From: Promethearchaeota archaeon
Lineage (GTDB): Archaea; Asgardarchaeota; Lokiarchaeia; Sigyniarchaeales; SOKP01
NCBI GenBank assembly: GCA_030603385.1
Contig: JAUVXW010000038.1
Span: 1 to 41,299 of the forward strand
Length of the DNA stretch: 41,299 nucleotides
Reading direction: 5' to 3'
Shown here one piece after another: positions 32,934-40,835 of the stretch. How positions within the stretch are numbered: the stretch's first letter is position 1; each line of letters starts with the position of its first letter. The translations under genes were made by a program, and so were the position numbers. Below the pieces are notes generated by a model. That model saw nothing but the letters and a program-made list of their open reading frames with translations, was not told the origin of the DNA and ran no database searches.

Positions 32934-35840
32934 TTGAAGAATAATACAAAATATTTGATTTTAATGCTGATCGCAATTACACTAACTTTTCTTAATATTA
33001 AGATATTACCACATCAATCCATTGAAGGAAAAGATTCCCTTGAGGTTATTACTCCACAACCTCCCAGAGTATCTCCTGTTTATTACGAAGATACGGCCGG
33101 ATTAGCACGTGGCATTTACTTGAGCGGAGATTACGCCTACGTGGCTGTTGGGAGCTGGGGCTTAGCGGTCATTGACATTTCCGATCCGACAAATCCGGGA
33201 TACCCCCGCTACAGCGTCACAACCGGATGGTCACGGGACATCTACGTGAGCGGAGATTATGCCTATATGGCTGATAATACTTCGGGCTTGGCGGTCATTG
33301 ACATCTCCGACCCAATAATCCCGGGAACACCCGTCTATGAACCCACGACCTCATTGGCATGCGGTGTTTACGTGAGCGGAAATTATGCCTATGTAGCGGA
33401 TGATGAAGAAGGCTTGGCGGTCATTGATATATCCAACCCGACAAACCCGGGAACGCCCGACTACAGAAACACGACCGGATCTGCATATGGCATTTACGTG
33501 AGCGGAGATTATGCCTACGTGGCTGATGGGGGCTCTGGCTTGGCGGTCATTGATATTTCCAACCCGACCAACCCTGGAACGCCTGTCTACGAAGACACGA
33601 CCGGATCTGCGTATGATGTTTACGTTAGCGGAGATTACGCCTACGTGGCTGATGGGAGCTCGGGCTTGGCAGTCATTGACATTTCCGATCCGACAAATCC
33701 GGGACCGCCCGTCTACGAAGACACGACCGGATCTGCAAATGACGTTTACGTGAGCGGAGATTACGCCTACGTGGCTGATGGGAGCTCTGGCTTGGCGGTC
33801 ATTAACATTTCCGACCCGACTAACCCGGGAATGTTCTTCTACGAAGACACGACTGATAATGCCCTTGGCGTTCACGTGAGCGGAAGTTATGCCTACGTGG
33901 CTGATGAGAGCTCTGGCTTGGCGGTCATCAAAGTTTCCGACCCGATCAGCCTGGGAACGCCCATCTACGAAGACACGACCGGATTTGCATATGACGTTTA
34001 CGTGAGCGGAGATTACGCCTACGTGGCTGTTGGGTACTCTGGCTTGGCGGTCATTGACATTTCCGACCCGACCAACCCGGGACCAACCTTCTACGAAGAT
34101 ACGACCGGAACTGCGTATGATGTTTACGTTAGCGGAGATTACGCCTACGTGGCTGATGGGTACGATGGCTTGGCGGTCATTGACATTTCCGACCCAACAA
34201 ATCCAGGAACACCCAATTATTACCTTACAACTGATGCTCGTGGCGTGTACGTGAGTGGAGATTATGCCTATGTAGCGGATGCTTCGATCAATGGCTTGTG
34301 GGTCATTGATATTTCCGACCCGACCAACCCAAGACTCGCCGATATCCAAATGGGTAATATATTAGACGTTTACGTGAGCGGAGATTACGCCTACGCGGCT
34401 GGTTTTTCCAGTGGCTTGTTTGTATTTGATATTTCCGACCCTTTCGGCTCGGGAGTGCCGATCTCCAGCGAGGACACGACTGGTTATGCACGTGGCATTT
34501 ACGTGAGCGGAGATTATGCCTATGTAGCGGATGATGAAGAAGGCTTGGCGGTCATTGATATATCCAACCCGACAAACCCGGGAACGCCCGACTACAGAAA
34601 CACGACCGGATCTGCATATGGCATTTACGTGAGCGGAGATTACGCCTATGTAGCAGATGAGGCCTCGGGCTTGGCAGTCATCGACATTTCCGATCCGACC
34701 AACCCAGGAACGCGCATCTACAAAGACACGACCGGATCTGCACGTGGCATTCACGTGGACCAGGATTACGCCTATGTAGCCGATGGAATTTCGGGCTTGG
34801 CGGTCATTCAAGTAAGACAACTAATTGATGAGTGGAATCCTGTAATTACCGATTTACCTAGCGATCTTTCCGTCGAATACAGCTACACTGGGCAGAGTCT
34901 ATCATGGACTGCGATTGATGCTAACCCAGATATATATACCATCGAATTGGAAGGAACAGGAATAGTAGATGGTCCGAATGTATGGACGTACGGAAATACA
35001 ATTACCTACAACATCCCCGAGGGATTTAGCCTAGGATCCTACATTTACACGGTTAACTTCACAGATCTTCGGGGCCATTTCGTTACCGACAGCGTCAATT
35101 TTGAAGTAGGTGCAGACACGATCGATCCAACAATAATTAGCGCTCCAAGCGATTTCATTTTGGAATTCGGATACACGGGGCAGAGCCTGTCGTGGACGGC
35201 AACTGATCCCAATCCTGACACTTACACGATTGAACTCCAAGGGTCAGGAATAATAGATGGTCCGAATGTATGGACGAGCGGAAACGCAATTACCTACAAC
35301 ATCCCTAATGGATTTAGCCTAGGATCGTACATTTACACGGTTAACTTCACGGACGACTTTGGTAATTCTAAAATTGACAGCGTTACATTTACAGTAGATG
35401 ACACTATTGCTCCTATAATTATGATTAATTCTCCAAATACCAATGATGAATTTGGCACTCTTGCTCCAGCATATGAAATTTCCATCAATGATCCACATTT
35501 AGATAAAATTTGGTATACGCTAGATGGAGGTCTTACTAATATTACAACTGCAAGTGTATCAGGACCAATAAATGAAGCTATTTGGGAAGGGATTTCAGAA
35601 GGTCCTGTAACTATAAGATTTTATGCTAACGATACATTAGGAAACATCGATTATAACGAAGTTACTGTAATAAAATCTGTACCAGCTAAAGACTCAGACA
35701 ATTTTTGGAAAGATTTGATGCAACAAGGACTATTAATCCCTATAGTTGGAGCTGGTGTAGGAGGTATAATTGGGATAGCTTTTTTCATTATTAAGAGGAA
35801 GTTAAAGAAAAAGGGAGAGAAAGTTGGTGTTGCTGCATAA
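32934..35840 (+). CDS. LVIVD-repeat beta-propeller surface protein
   Basis: 968 residues from TTG at 32934 after a GAGGGTGA ribosome site (32920-32927). Signal or anchor helix about 8-25; then 14 repeats of about 42 residues (consensus YVSGDYAYVAD, SGLAVIDISDPTNPG, TTGSAY), the LVIVD family; 14 could make two seven-bladed propellers. Then two nearly identical Ig-like domains (YTGQSLSWTA in each), a third beta domain, a membrane helix near 932-953 and a basic end. A surface protein, probably for adhesion or ligand binding. The repeat part is much richer in G and C than the neighbouring genes, and repeats 3 and 12 are identical over about 125 bp. Confidence 0.9.
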   Translation: MKNNTKYLILMLIAITLTFLNIKILPHQSIEGKDSLEVITPQPPRVSPVYYEDTAGLARGIYLSGDYAYVAVGSWGLAVIDISDPTNPGYPRYSVTTGWSRDIYVSGDYAYMADNTSGLAVIDISDPIIPGTPVYEPTTSLACGVYVSGNYAYVADDEEGLAVIDISNPTNPGTPDYRNTTGSAYGIYVSGDYAYVADGGSGLAVIDISNPTNPGTPVYEDTTGSAYDVYVSGDYAYVADGSSGLAVIDISDPTNPGPPVYEDTTGSANDVYVSGDYAYVADGSSGLAVINISDPTNPGMFFYEDTTDNALGVHVSGSYAYVADESSGLAVIKVSDPISLGTPIYEDTTGFAYDVYVSGDYAYVAVGYSGLAVIDISDPTNPGPTFYEDTTGTAYDVYVSGDYAYVADGYDGLAVIDISDPTNPGTPNYYLTTDARGVYVSGDYAYVADASINGLWVIDISDPTNPRLADIQMGNILDVYVSGDYAYAAGFSSGLFVFDISDPFGSGVPISSEDTTGYARGIYVSGDYAYVADDEEGLAVIDISNPTNPGTPDYRNTTGSAYGIYVSGDYAYVADEASGLAVIDISDPTNPGTRIYKDTTGSARGIHVDQDYAYVADGISGLAVIQVRQLIDEWNPVITDLPSDLSVEYSYTGQSLSWTAIDANPDIYTIELEGTGIVDGPNVWTYGNTITYNIPEGFSLGSYIYTVNFTDLRGHFVTDSVNFEVGADTIDPTIISAPSDFILEFGYTGQSLSWTATDPNPDTYTIELQGSGIIDGPNVWTSGNAITYNIPNGFSLGSYIYTVNFTDDFGNSKIDSVTFTVDDTIAPIIMINSPNTNDEFGTLAPAYEISINDPHLDKIWYTLDGGLTNITTASVSGPINEAIWEGISEGPVTIRFYANDTLGNIDYNEVTVIKSVPAKDSDNFWKDLMQQGLLIPIVGAGVGGIIGIAFFIIKRKLKKKGEKVGVAA
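33100..34810 (+). repeat. Fourteen ~126-bp coding repeats
   Basis: Tandem DNA repeats encoding the propeller blades. The block from about 33382 to 33510 is identical to that from about 34513 to 34641, while other repeats differ at many positions, which indicates recent gene conversion or segmental duplication. Reverse-strand frames through this region are mirror artefacts. Confidence 0.85.
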
Positions 35841-35858
35841 CTTAAAGTTATAAAATCC

Positions 35859-35902
35859 TTTTTTTTATATCTCTTTTATTTTTTATTTATGATTTTTTTT
35901 TA
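35859..35902 (+). terminator. Poly-T terminator after the propeller gene
   Basis: T8 at 35859-35866 and T9 at 35893-35901 within a T-rich stretch, starting 19 bp after the stop codon. Archaeal transcription ends at such runs. First copy of the dispersed repeat follows at 35919. Confidence 0.5.
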
Positions 35903-35918
35903 TAATGCTATTATTCTG

Positions 35919-35963
35919 AAAGGTAAATTCAGAGTCTGATTTCAATGAAAATTCCTTTGAAAA
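35919..35963 (+). repeat. Dispersed 45-bp repeat, copy 1
   Basis: AAAGGTAAATTCAGAGTCTG followed by ATTTCAATGAAAATTCCTTT and GAAAA. Holds two small palindromes, TCAGA-G-TCTGA and TTTCA-A-TGAAA, and its ends (AAAGG and CCTTT) are complementary. Lies between the propeller gene and the secreted protein gene. Confidence 0.85.
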
Positions 35964-36198
35964 AACCGAACTATTTTATCATTAATCTTCTATGTTGTAA
36001 AATTTCTGACAATATTGTAAAGATATATATATAGTAACTTCTTAATCATCAATTGCCAAATTTTTGGTTTTAATTAATTTGAATCAAATATTTTAAAGCA
36101 TTTTTTTTTATGTGAAGGTTAACGCCTTGTTTAAAGGAGCAATCTTTTCAAGGCTAAAAGAAAAATCGAGGTTAACCAAAAAAATATTTGAGGTGAAA

Positions 36199-36870
36199 AT
36201 GGTAATGAAAAAGAAAATAAAAGTGACTAAAGCACTAATAGCAGTATCATTTTTAATAGGTATCATCGCACTTGTTACACCAGTGATTGCTTATGGCGCT
36301 AATGGCATTTTAATCATTGGAAAAGGGGATGACATGGATCTTGCTGAAACTACTAATTTTATCATTGCAAAGATTGATTTCGATAAAGATGGTGGTATTC
36401 CTAGGGCACATGTAATATTCCATTCAAAAATCTGTGATGAATCAGGGGAAAAAGTGTATGCAATGAAAGGAATGCTCAAAGATGGATTACTTCTAACAAC
36501 CGATCATTATTTTTATTGCCCAATCTTTAATGTCTGGTTTATTAATGTTTGGTGGGTCATGGGTGAGGGAATGGTTAAGACTACTGATACCGATTTTGAG
36601 GTATTTTTTCGAAACTCACTTCCAATAACTATGCCAAATACAGAAGGTAAATACGTATCAGCACCAATTTTAATGTTTCTGAGCCTTACAGCAGAATATT
36701 GTTTAGAAGATCCTGGCACATATCCCCCAGGAACATATCCTCCAGTTTTTATCATGCCAGAAGGAGGATGGATTCTTGCTGCGGTTATATGGGAAGTTGA
36801 AACACCGATCGGTCCAATGGAATTGCCGGTCGGTCCGATATCCTATTTGACAAAATATGTGGAATATTAG
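36199..36870 (+). CDS. Secreted hypothetical protein
   Basis: 224 residues from ATG at 36199 or 222 from ATG at 36205; a GAGGTGA site at 36190-36196 favours these over the first GTG at 36112. Basic start (MKKKIKVTK), a hydrophobic core (ALIAVSFLIGIIALVTPVIA) and a likely cleavage after VIAYG make a signal peptide. The mature part is beta-rich, with repeated PPGTYPP. No family recognised. Preceded by dispersed repeat copy 1 and an AT-rich promoter-like stretch (GATATATATATAG, 36022-36034). Confidence 0.6.
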   Translation: MVMKKKIKVTKALIAVSFLIGIIALVTPVIAYGANGILIIGKGDDMDLAETTNFIIAKIDFDKDGGIPRAHVIFHSKICDESGEKVYAMKGMLKDGLLLTTDHYFYCPIFNVWFINVWWVMGEGMVKTTDTDFEVFFRNSLPITMPNTEGKYVSAPILMFLSLTAEYCLEDPGTYPPGTYPPVFIMPEGGWILAAVIWEVETPIGPMELPVGPISYLTKYVEY

Positions 36871-36920
36871 GTCTCATCACGCTGCGTCAATCATATCAGA
36901 TAAAAAATATATTCTAAAAT

Positions 36921-36941
36921 CTTTTTTTTTTCTTTTTTTTT
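36921..36941 (+). terminator. Poly-T terminator after the secreted protein gene
   Basis: T10 interrupted by one C and followed by nine further T, 50 bp after the stop. Typical archaeal terminator. Dispersed repeat copy 2 follows. Confidence 0.5.
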
Positions 36942-36949
36942 AAAGAGAT

Positions 36950-37031
36950 TTTTAAATTTTGTCCTAATTTTCTGTAAAACTGAAATGGAAAAGTAAATTC
37001 AGCGTCTGATTTCAATGAAAATTCCTTTACT
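36950..37031 (+). repeat. Dispersed repeat, copy 2 (extended form)
   Basis: The core (about 36987-37030) reads GGAAAAGTAAATTCAGCGTC then TGATTTCAATGAAAATTCCT. Here and in copy 5 the similarity extends about 37 bp upstream (TTTTAAATTTTGTCCTAATT then TTCTGTAAAA). Gene start at 37087 is 56 bp downstream. Confidence 0.8.
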
Positions 37032-37086
37032 ACAATGGTTAAAATTGAAGATTTTTATCTACGATCAAATATTTTAGGTTATAATT

Positions 37087-37362
37087 ATGTCAACATTTAA
37101 GGTTTCTATCGAAATTTCCGATATTCTTGAAGAAGGGAAATGTCCTTTAGGTCATGTAGTTGGGGAAAATTTCCATTATCCTGAAGATCGTGGGAAAATT
37201 TGTGCTGCCGCATTTAACTCTATTTATCCTTATATTCGTGTATTAGAATCAGGTGGGTCCTATTCCTTTTTTGAAGATGATGGTAACACTCATAAAGCGT
37301 GCTGTCCTGATTATAAGCGCCCTGTCGTATTTAAAATGACTCGAAATGCAATATCGCAGTAG
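37087..37362 (+). CDS. TIGR04076-family protein
   Basis: 91 residues. The pattern GKCPLGHVVGENF (17-29), then GKICAAAFNSIYPYIRVLES (about 36-55) and CCPDYKRPVVFKM near the end matches TIGR04076: an E/G-K-C-x-x-G-H motif, a C-x-x-A-x-x-x-x-Y-P-Y helix and a C-P-D ending. Several conserved Cys and one His suggest a redox or metal role, but the family's function is not established. Single gene between two copies of the dispersed repeat. A second, larger relative lies at 40395. Confidence 0.75.
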   Translation: MSTFKVSIEISDILEEGKCPLGHVVGENFHYPEDRGKICAAAFNSIYPYIRVLESGGSYSFFEDDGNTHKACCPDYKRPVVFKMTRNAISQ

Positions 37363-37495
37363 TAGACTACCCTTTCTAATAGAAAAGTATCGATAGAAGT
37401 ATTTAGAGCCCTAGGGAAAATTATTATATGGGATTATATTCCAGACTAAATTGGACTAATATCAGCTGGTTATATACTATAAGATGAAGGTCCTG

Positions 37496-37540
37496 AAAGG
37501 TAAATTCAGAGTCTGATTTCAATGAAAATTCCTTTGAAAA
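37496..37540 (+). repeat. Dispersed 45-bp repeat, copy 3
   Basis: AAAGGTAAATTCAGAGTCTG then ATTTCAATGAAAATTCCTTT then GAAAA, identical to copy 1 over the full 45 bp. It lies 94 bp before the beta-lactamase-fold gene. Confidence 0.85.
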
Positions 37541-37633
37541 GACAAAAAAATCTTAAATCGAAATTATAGTACACAAGGCTTTTAAAGAAACTTTTCTTCC
37601 TTTATTTTAAATTTATAATTAGGTTAGACAAAT

Positions 37634-39211
37634 ATGATTAAAGAAAGTTTTGCAGAAAAAGTTGATGAATTATTTAAGCAATGGGATAAACCAGACACCC
37701 CCGGATGTGCTGTAGCCATCATAAAGGATGGTAAGATTGTTTATAAAAAGGGTTATGGTATGGCCGATCTGGAGCATAACATTTCCATTACCTCTAAAAC
37801 TATATTTAGCGTCGGTTCAATTTCAAAACAATTTACAGCAATGTGTATACTCCTTCTCGTTGAGCAAAAGAAAATCTCCCTTGGTGATGATATTAGAAAA
37901 TATTTACCGAAATTTCCAGATTATGGTCAAAAGATTGCGATTCGTCATTTGATTCATCATACAAGTGGTATTCGGGATTATGCTAGTTTATTGAGCCTAA
38001 AAGGTATGAACACTCTGGAAATGACAAACCTTCCCATGCATGAAACCTTAAGTATCATCTTTAAACAGAGAGAGCTTAATTTTACTCCAGGAGATGATAT
38101 ACTCTATTGTAATTCAGGTTACCTGATGTTAGCAGCCATAATTAAAAATGTAACTGGAAAAACTTTAAGAGAATTTGCAGAAGAAAACATATTTAAGCCC
38201 CTTGGTATGAAAAATACTAATTTTATTGACGACAATAAATATATTATTAAAGATCGGGCTTTTGGTTATATACCCAATGGAAAAAAAGGATACTTTAATG
38301 CGATTATTAGCCATAGGAATTGGATAGGACCTGGAGGGGTTTATTCTAATGTAGAGGATCTTTTTTTATGGGATCAAAATTATTATAATAACAAATTAGG
38401 AAAAGGGGGGCAAGATTTAATCAAAACCATGCAGACTCCCGGTAAATTAAACAATGGAGAACAAGTAAATTATGCTTTCGGACTTGCTATTGATAAATAT
38501 AAAGAACAAAAAATAATTTTACATAGCGGAGGAACAGGAGGGTATAATGCACAATACATTTCCTTTCCTAAATATAAATTTTCTGTAATAATATTAGCTA
38601 ATATTCGAAGTGTAATGCCTGAACCATTAGCAAATAAAATTGCTGAGATATTTTTAGAAAGATTCTTTGAACTTGAACACACTAAATTTTCAGTTAATCC
38701 TAAGATTTTTCAATATTATGTAGGAAAATATCAATCAGACTCTTTAGGCATAGTATCAATTTCGCGTAAAAATAATGACCTTATGATCCAAGCAAGTCTA
38801 CGGTTTCCTGCATTGAAGCTCATTGCTGGATCTGAAACCTCTTTTATTTTAGAATATCCTAATCTACGGATAACATTTCAGAAGGATGAAGAAAACATTT
38901 ACTCAGAATTTATCTTATATGAGCAAGGAAAAGAATCTAAAATTAAACGAATAGAATCATCCAAACTAGTGCTAGAAGAGTTAAAAGGATATGTCGGAGG
39001 ATATTATAGTGAAGAAATCGACCATACTTATACCCTTATCATAAAGAATGACAGTTTATATATCGCTAACTTTGAGATGGTGTTCGCTGAAAAAGACAAA
39101 TTCCTCACAAATTGGGCGATACTTAGGTTCAAAAGAAACAATAATGGGAATATCGAAGGCTTTAATCTAAATGCCTGGGGGGTAAGAAATTTATGGTTTA
39201 AAAGAAAATAG
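37634..39211 (+). CDS. Beta-lactamase-fold serine hydrolase
   Basis: 525 residues. The serine beta-lactamase/class C family motifs are S62-I-S-K65 (FSVGSISKQF), Y158-C-N160 and H296-S-G298 with GGTGGY. This fold includes penicillin-binding-like peptidases, esterases and D-amino-acid peptidases; the natural substrate cannot be told. Residues about 340-525 form a beta-rich C-terminal domain like those of Asgard and bacterial relatives. No signal peptide, so probably cytoplasmic. Stand-alone gene. Confidence 0.85.
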   Translation: MIKESFAEKVDELFKQWDKPDTPGCAVAIIKDGKIVYKKGYGMADLEHNISITSKTIFSVGSISKQFTAMCILLLVEQKKISLGDDIRKYLPKFPDYGQKIAIRHLIHHTSGIRDYASLLSLKGMNTLEMTNLPMHETLSIIFKQRELNFTPGDDILYCNSGYLMLAAIIKNVTGKTLREFAEENIFKPLGMKNTNFIDDNKYIIKDRAFGYIPNGKKGYFNAIISHRNWIGPGGVYSNVEDLFLWDQNYYNNKLGKGGQDLIKTMQTPGKLNNGEQVNYAFGLAIDKYKEQKIILHSGGTGGYNAQYISFPKYKFSVIILANIRSVMPEPLANKIAEIFLERFFELEHTKFSVNPKIFQYYVGKYQSDSLGIVSISRKNNDLMIQASLRFPALKLIAGSETSFILEYPNLRITFQKDEENIYSEFILYEQGKESKIKRIESSKLVLEELKGYVGGYYSEEIDHTYTLIIKNDSLYIANFEMVFAEKDKFLTNWAILRFKRNNNGNIEGFNLNAWGVRNLWFKRK

Positions 39212-39423
39212 TCTATAAATCCGTTGAGTCGTTTCTAGTGTGCTATGTCATTAAAGGACAATCCTATCCCGCCTTACAGAAGTTAACACACTTTACCGAA
39301 ACCATTCGAGAGAACTCGGAAATTTGGCAAACCTTCAATAAGTCAGTTAAAACAAGCGAGATGTTGGAACTCGACAAACCTCCCGCGCTCAAAACAGTTA
39401 TCGATGAGATTTTTACTCAATAA
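39202..39423 (+). pseudogene. C-terminal fragment of an unidentified protein
   Basis: Open frame after a TAA at 39199-39201, overlapping the previous stop in another frame, with no ATG; the only candidate start is GTG at 39238. It reads YKSVESFLVCYVIKGQSYPA, then QKLTHFTETIRENSEIWQTF and a TSEMLELDKPPALK end. The content is typical of a real protein's C-terminus: a strand, amphipathic helices, and a Pro-containing end. I believe it is the end of a small alpha/beta protein (longin- or roadblock-like is one possibility) whose start is lost. Confidence 0.4.
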
Positions 39424-39720
39424 ATTTAGCAGAGAATTCTCTCTTCAAAACCAACGAAATAATAATCATTTTAAAGAGACTATCTGTTGAAAAGGTAACT
39501 TACTCCTTGATCTGATCATAATAAATGTGTGATGAAAACTATCTATTCGTGAGGAAAGTTATCTTTTTCATTATGTGCGTTAATTTCTCACCCCCAAATT
39601 TCGAATAGTTATGTAAGATTTTACCAATCGAAACATTTAAATACTCTAATTTATCTAATATAATTAAGAGAAGAGGAAGAAGGAACATCAGATCTTCAAT
39701 CTGAAGAGATTCAGAGTCAG

Positions 39721-40128
39721 GTGTCAAGAGAGGGTACTGATATTTCAGACAAAAAAGAAGAACAATTAGAAACACAAGGTGGCACAATGGAAACCAGTTA
39801 TCTTCCTGGACAAAGACCAAAAGAAAAGCAAGATAAAAAGGATGAGATTCATCCCTATATACTTACATCAGGAGAAGAACAAAGGCAACCAGATAAGAGA
39901 AGTTCTGAAGATTATGATGGTATTGATGAAAGGCTTGATGATAAGAAATTTGATTATGATGGTATCGACTCACATTCTGAGGACGATAAAAGCGATATTA
40001 AGAGTTTAGAAGGAGGGGATGATGAGCAAAGTAATGATTATGATGGAATAGACAATCCTCAAGAAAAAGTAGATAAAGATTATGATAAGATAGATGATAG
40101 ATATGGTGAGGGGGGTTATGAAGGATGA
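39721..40128 (+). CDS. Acidic DYDGID-repeat protein (copy B, probably broken)
   Basis: 135 codons from a GTG at 39721; the frame is open about 60 bp further upstream without a better start (ATG at 39787 is another choice). Highly acidic and probably unfolded: DYDGID occurs three times plus DYDKID, with stretches such as SEDDKSDIKSLEGGDDEQSN. Acidic tails like this can mimic DNA or bind ATPase rings. The last codons overlap the ATG of the ATPase stump, so it was the upstream partner in an operon. Function unknown; may be expressed or dead. Confidence 0.5.
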   Translation: MSREGTDISDKKEEQLETQGGTMETSYLPGQRPKEKQDKKDEIHPYILTSGEEQRQPDKRSSEDYDGIDERLDDKKFDYDGIDSHSEDDKSDIKSLEGGDDEQSNDYDGIDNPQEKVDKDYDKIDDRYGEGGYEG

Positions 40129-40234
40129 TATATCGTTTTGGCAATCTCGAATTAAGATAATCCGAACGCCAGCACATTTTATACCTCAATAATTGTACTT
40201 AACGAAATATAAATAATAATCAAAAAAATTCCTG
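39952..40234 (+). repeat. 283-bp direct repeat, right copy
   Basis: Counterpart of 2111-2394. Contains the end of the acidic gene, the ATPase stump and the same AT-rich 3' sequence, and ends exactly where dispersed repeat copy 4 begins. Confidence 0.75.
40118..40192 (+). pseudogene. N-terminal fragment of a HerA-like ATPase (copy B)
   Basis: 24 codons: MKDDISFWQSRIKIIRTPAH, then FIPQ and TAA. Matches residues 7-24 of the intact ATPase at 4137 and is cut at the same point as copy A, with the same DNA following. No in-frame stop occurs inside it, in contrast to copy A. Confidence 0.75.
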
Positions 40235-40279
40235 AATGGTAAATTCAGCGTCTTATTTCAATGAAAATTCCTTTGAAAA
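40235..40279 (+). repeat. Dispersed 45-bp repeat, copy 4
   Basis: ATGGTAAATTCAGCGTCTTA then TTTCAATGAAAATTCCTTTG then AAAAA. Three or four differences from copy 1. Follows the 283-bp repeat without a gap. Confidence 0.8.
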
Positions 40280-40327
40280 AATTAAGTCTTCACTATGAAA
40301 TCTAAAACCATTTTCCAGAGGAAAAAT

Positions 40328-40337
40328 AAAAAAAAAA
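40328..40337 (-). terminator. Poly-T run ending the minus-strand gene
   Basis: A10 on the plus strand at 40328-40337, so T10 for transcripts of the gene at 40395-40835, about 58 bp after its stop codon. Confidence 0.4.
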
Positions 40338-40394
40338 GGGATTTATCTTGATTTGTTTTTTTAGTTTTGAGTTACTTAAGAAATCTTACTCAGA

Positions 40395-40835
40395 TCAAAC
40401 CTTTTCATTATAAAGCTTGAAGTTTACGTGGCCTATTCCTCCACCTTCCAGCCCTGGATCCAGACATCCAGCAATTCCAGCAAAGATCGAGTCATTAAGT
40501 TCATCTATATCATCAACGTCTTTGCTATAAAGTTCTATACCGCGTTCCCAAGCCTGTTGCACAGAAATAAGCACAGGAATGAGTGCCCTAGGGCAAAGAG
40601 GACAAGTGGATTCCTTCGCGTTCAAGAACGGGTTAAAAACAATTTTGTCTCCTACCTTGATTTGCGCGAAGCAGTATTTGGAAGATGTAACCTCAGCTAT
40701 GAGCTTATATCCCATAGATTTTGCTGCATTTGCAAATATCTTCTCTATATTCCGTGGAACCTTAGCCAAGTCTTCATCAGTTACACCTACTATATTTTTT
40801 AACACGTTTTTAGCTGTTTCATCCATATTTTTCAC
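40395..40835 (-). CDS. TIGR04076-like protein, larger form
   Basis: 146 residues. Residues 40-90 read GYKLIAEVTSSKYCFAQIKV, then GDKIVFNP and STCPLCPRALIPVL; the C-terminus has IAGCLDPGLEGGGIGHVNFK. The layout (strand, Cys, G-D-K-hydrophobic, C-P-x-x-x-A-L helix, closing strand) resembles TIGR04076 proteins such as that at 37087, but with an extra C-x-x-C and a longer end. Function is unknown; Cys pairs hint at metal or redox chemistry. Starts ATG at 40835 with a good GGGGGTG site just upstream. Confidence 0.6.
   Translation of the reverse strand: MKNMDETAKNVLKNIVGVTDEDLAKVPRNIEKIFANAAKSMGYKLIAEVTSSKYCFAQIKVGDKIVFNPFLNAKESTCPLCPRALIPVLISVQQAWERGIELYSKDVDDIDELNDSIFAGIAGCLDPGLEGGGIGHVNFKLYNEKV

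Noticed and set aside
33351..34349. 332-codon minus-strand frame through the propeller repeats
   Set aside because: It mirrors the coding repeats on the plus strand (its own repeat VGRVGNVNDRQA is the complement of the blade code); the plus-strand frame has clear family identity.
33100..34810. Regular repeats that might be read as a CRISPR array
   Set aside because: Repeats are coding, about 126 bp long and contiguous, without spacers; they translate to LVIVD blades.
39539..39820. 93-codon minus-strand frame opposite the acidic gene
   Set aside because: Complement of acidic coding DNA; no motif. The plus-strand repeat protein explains the region.
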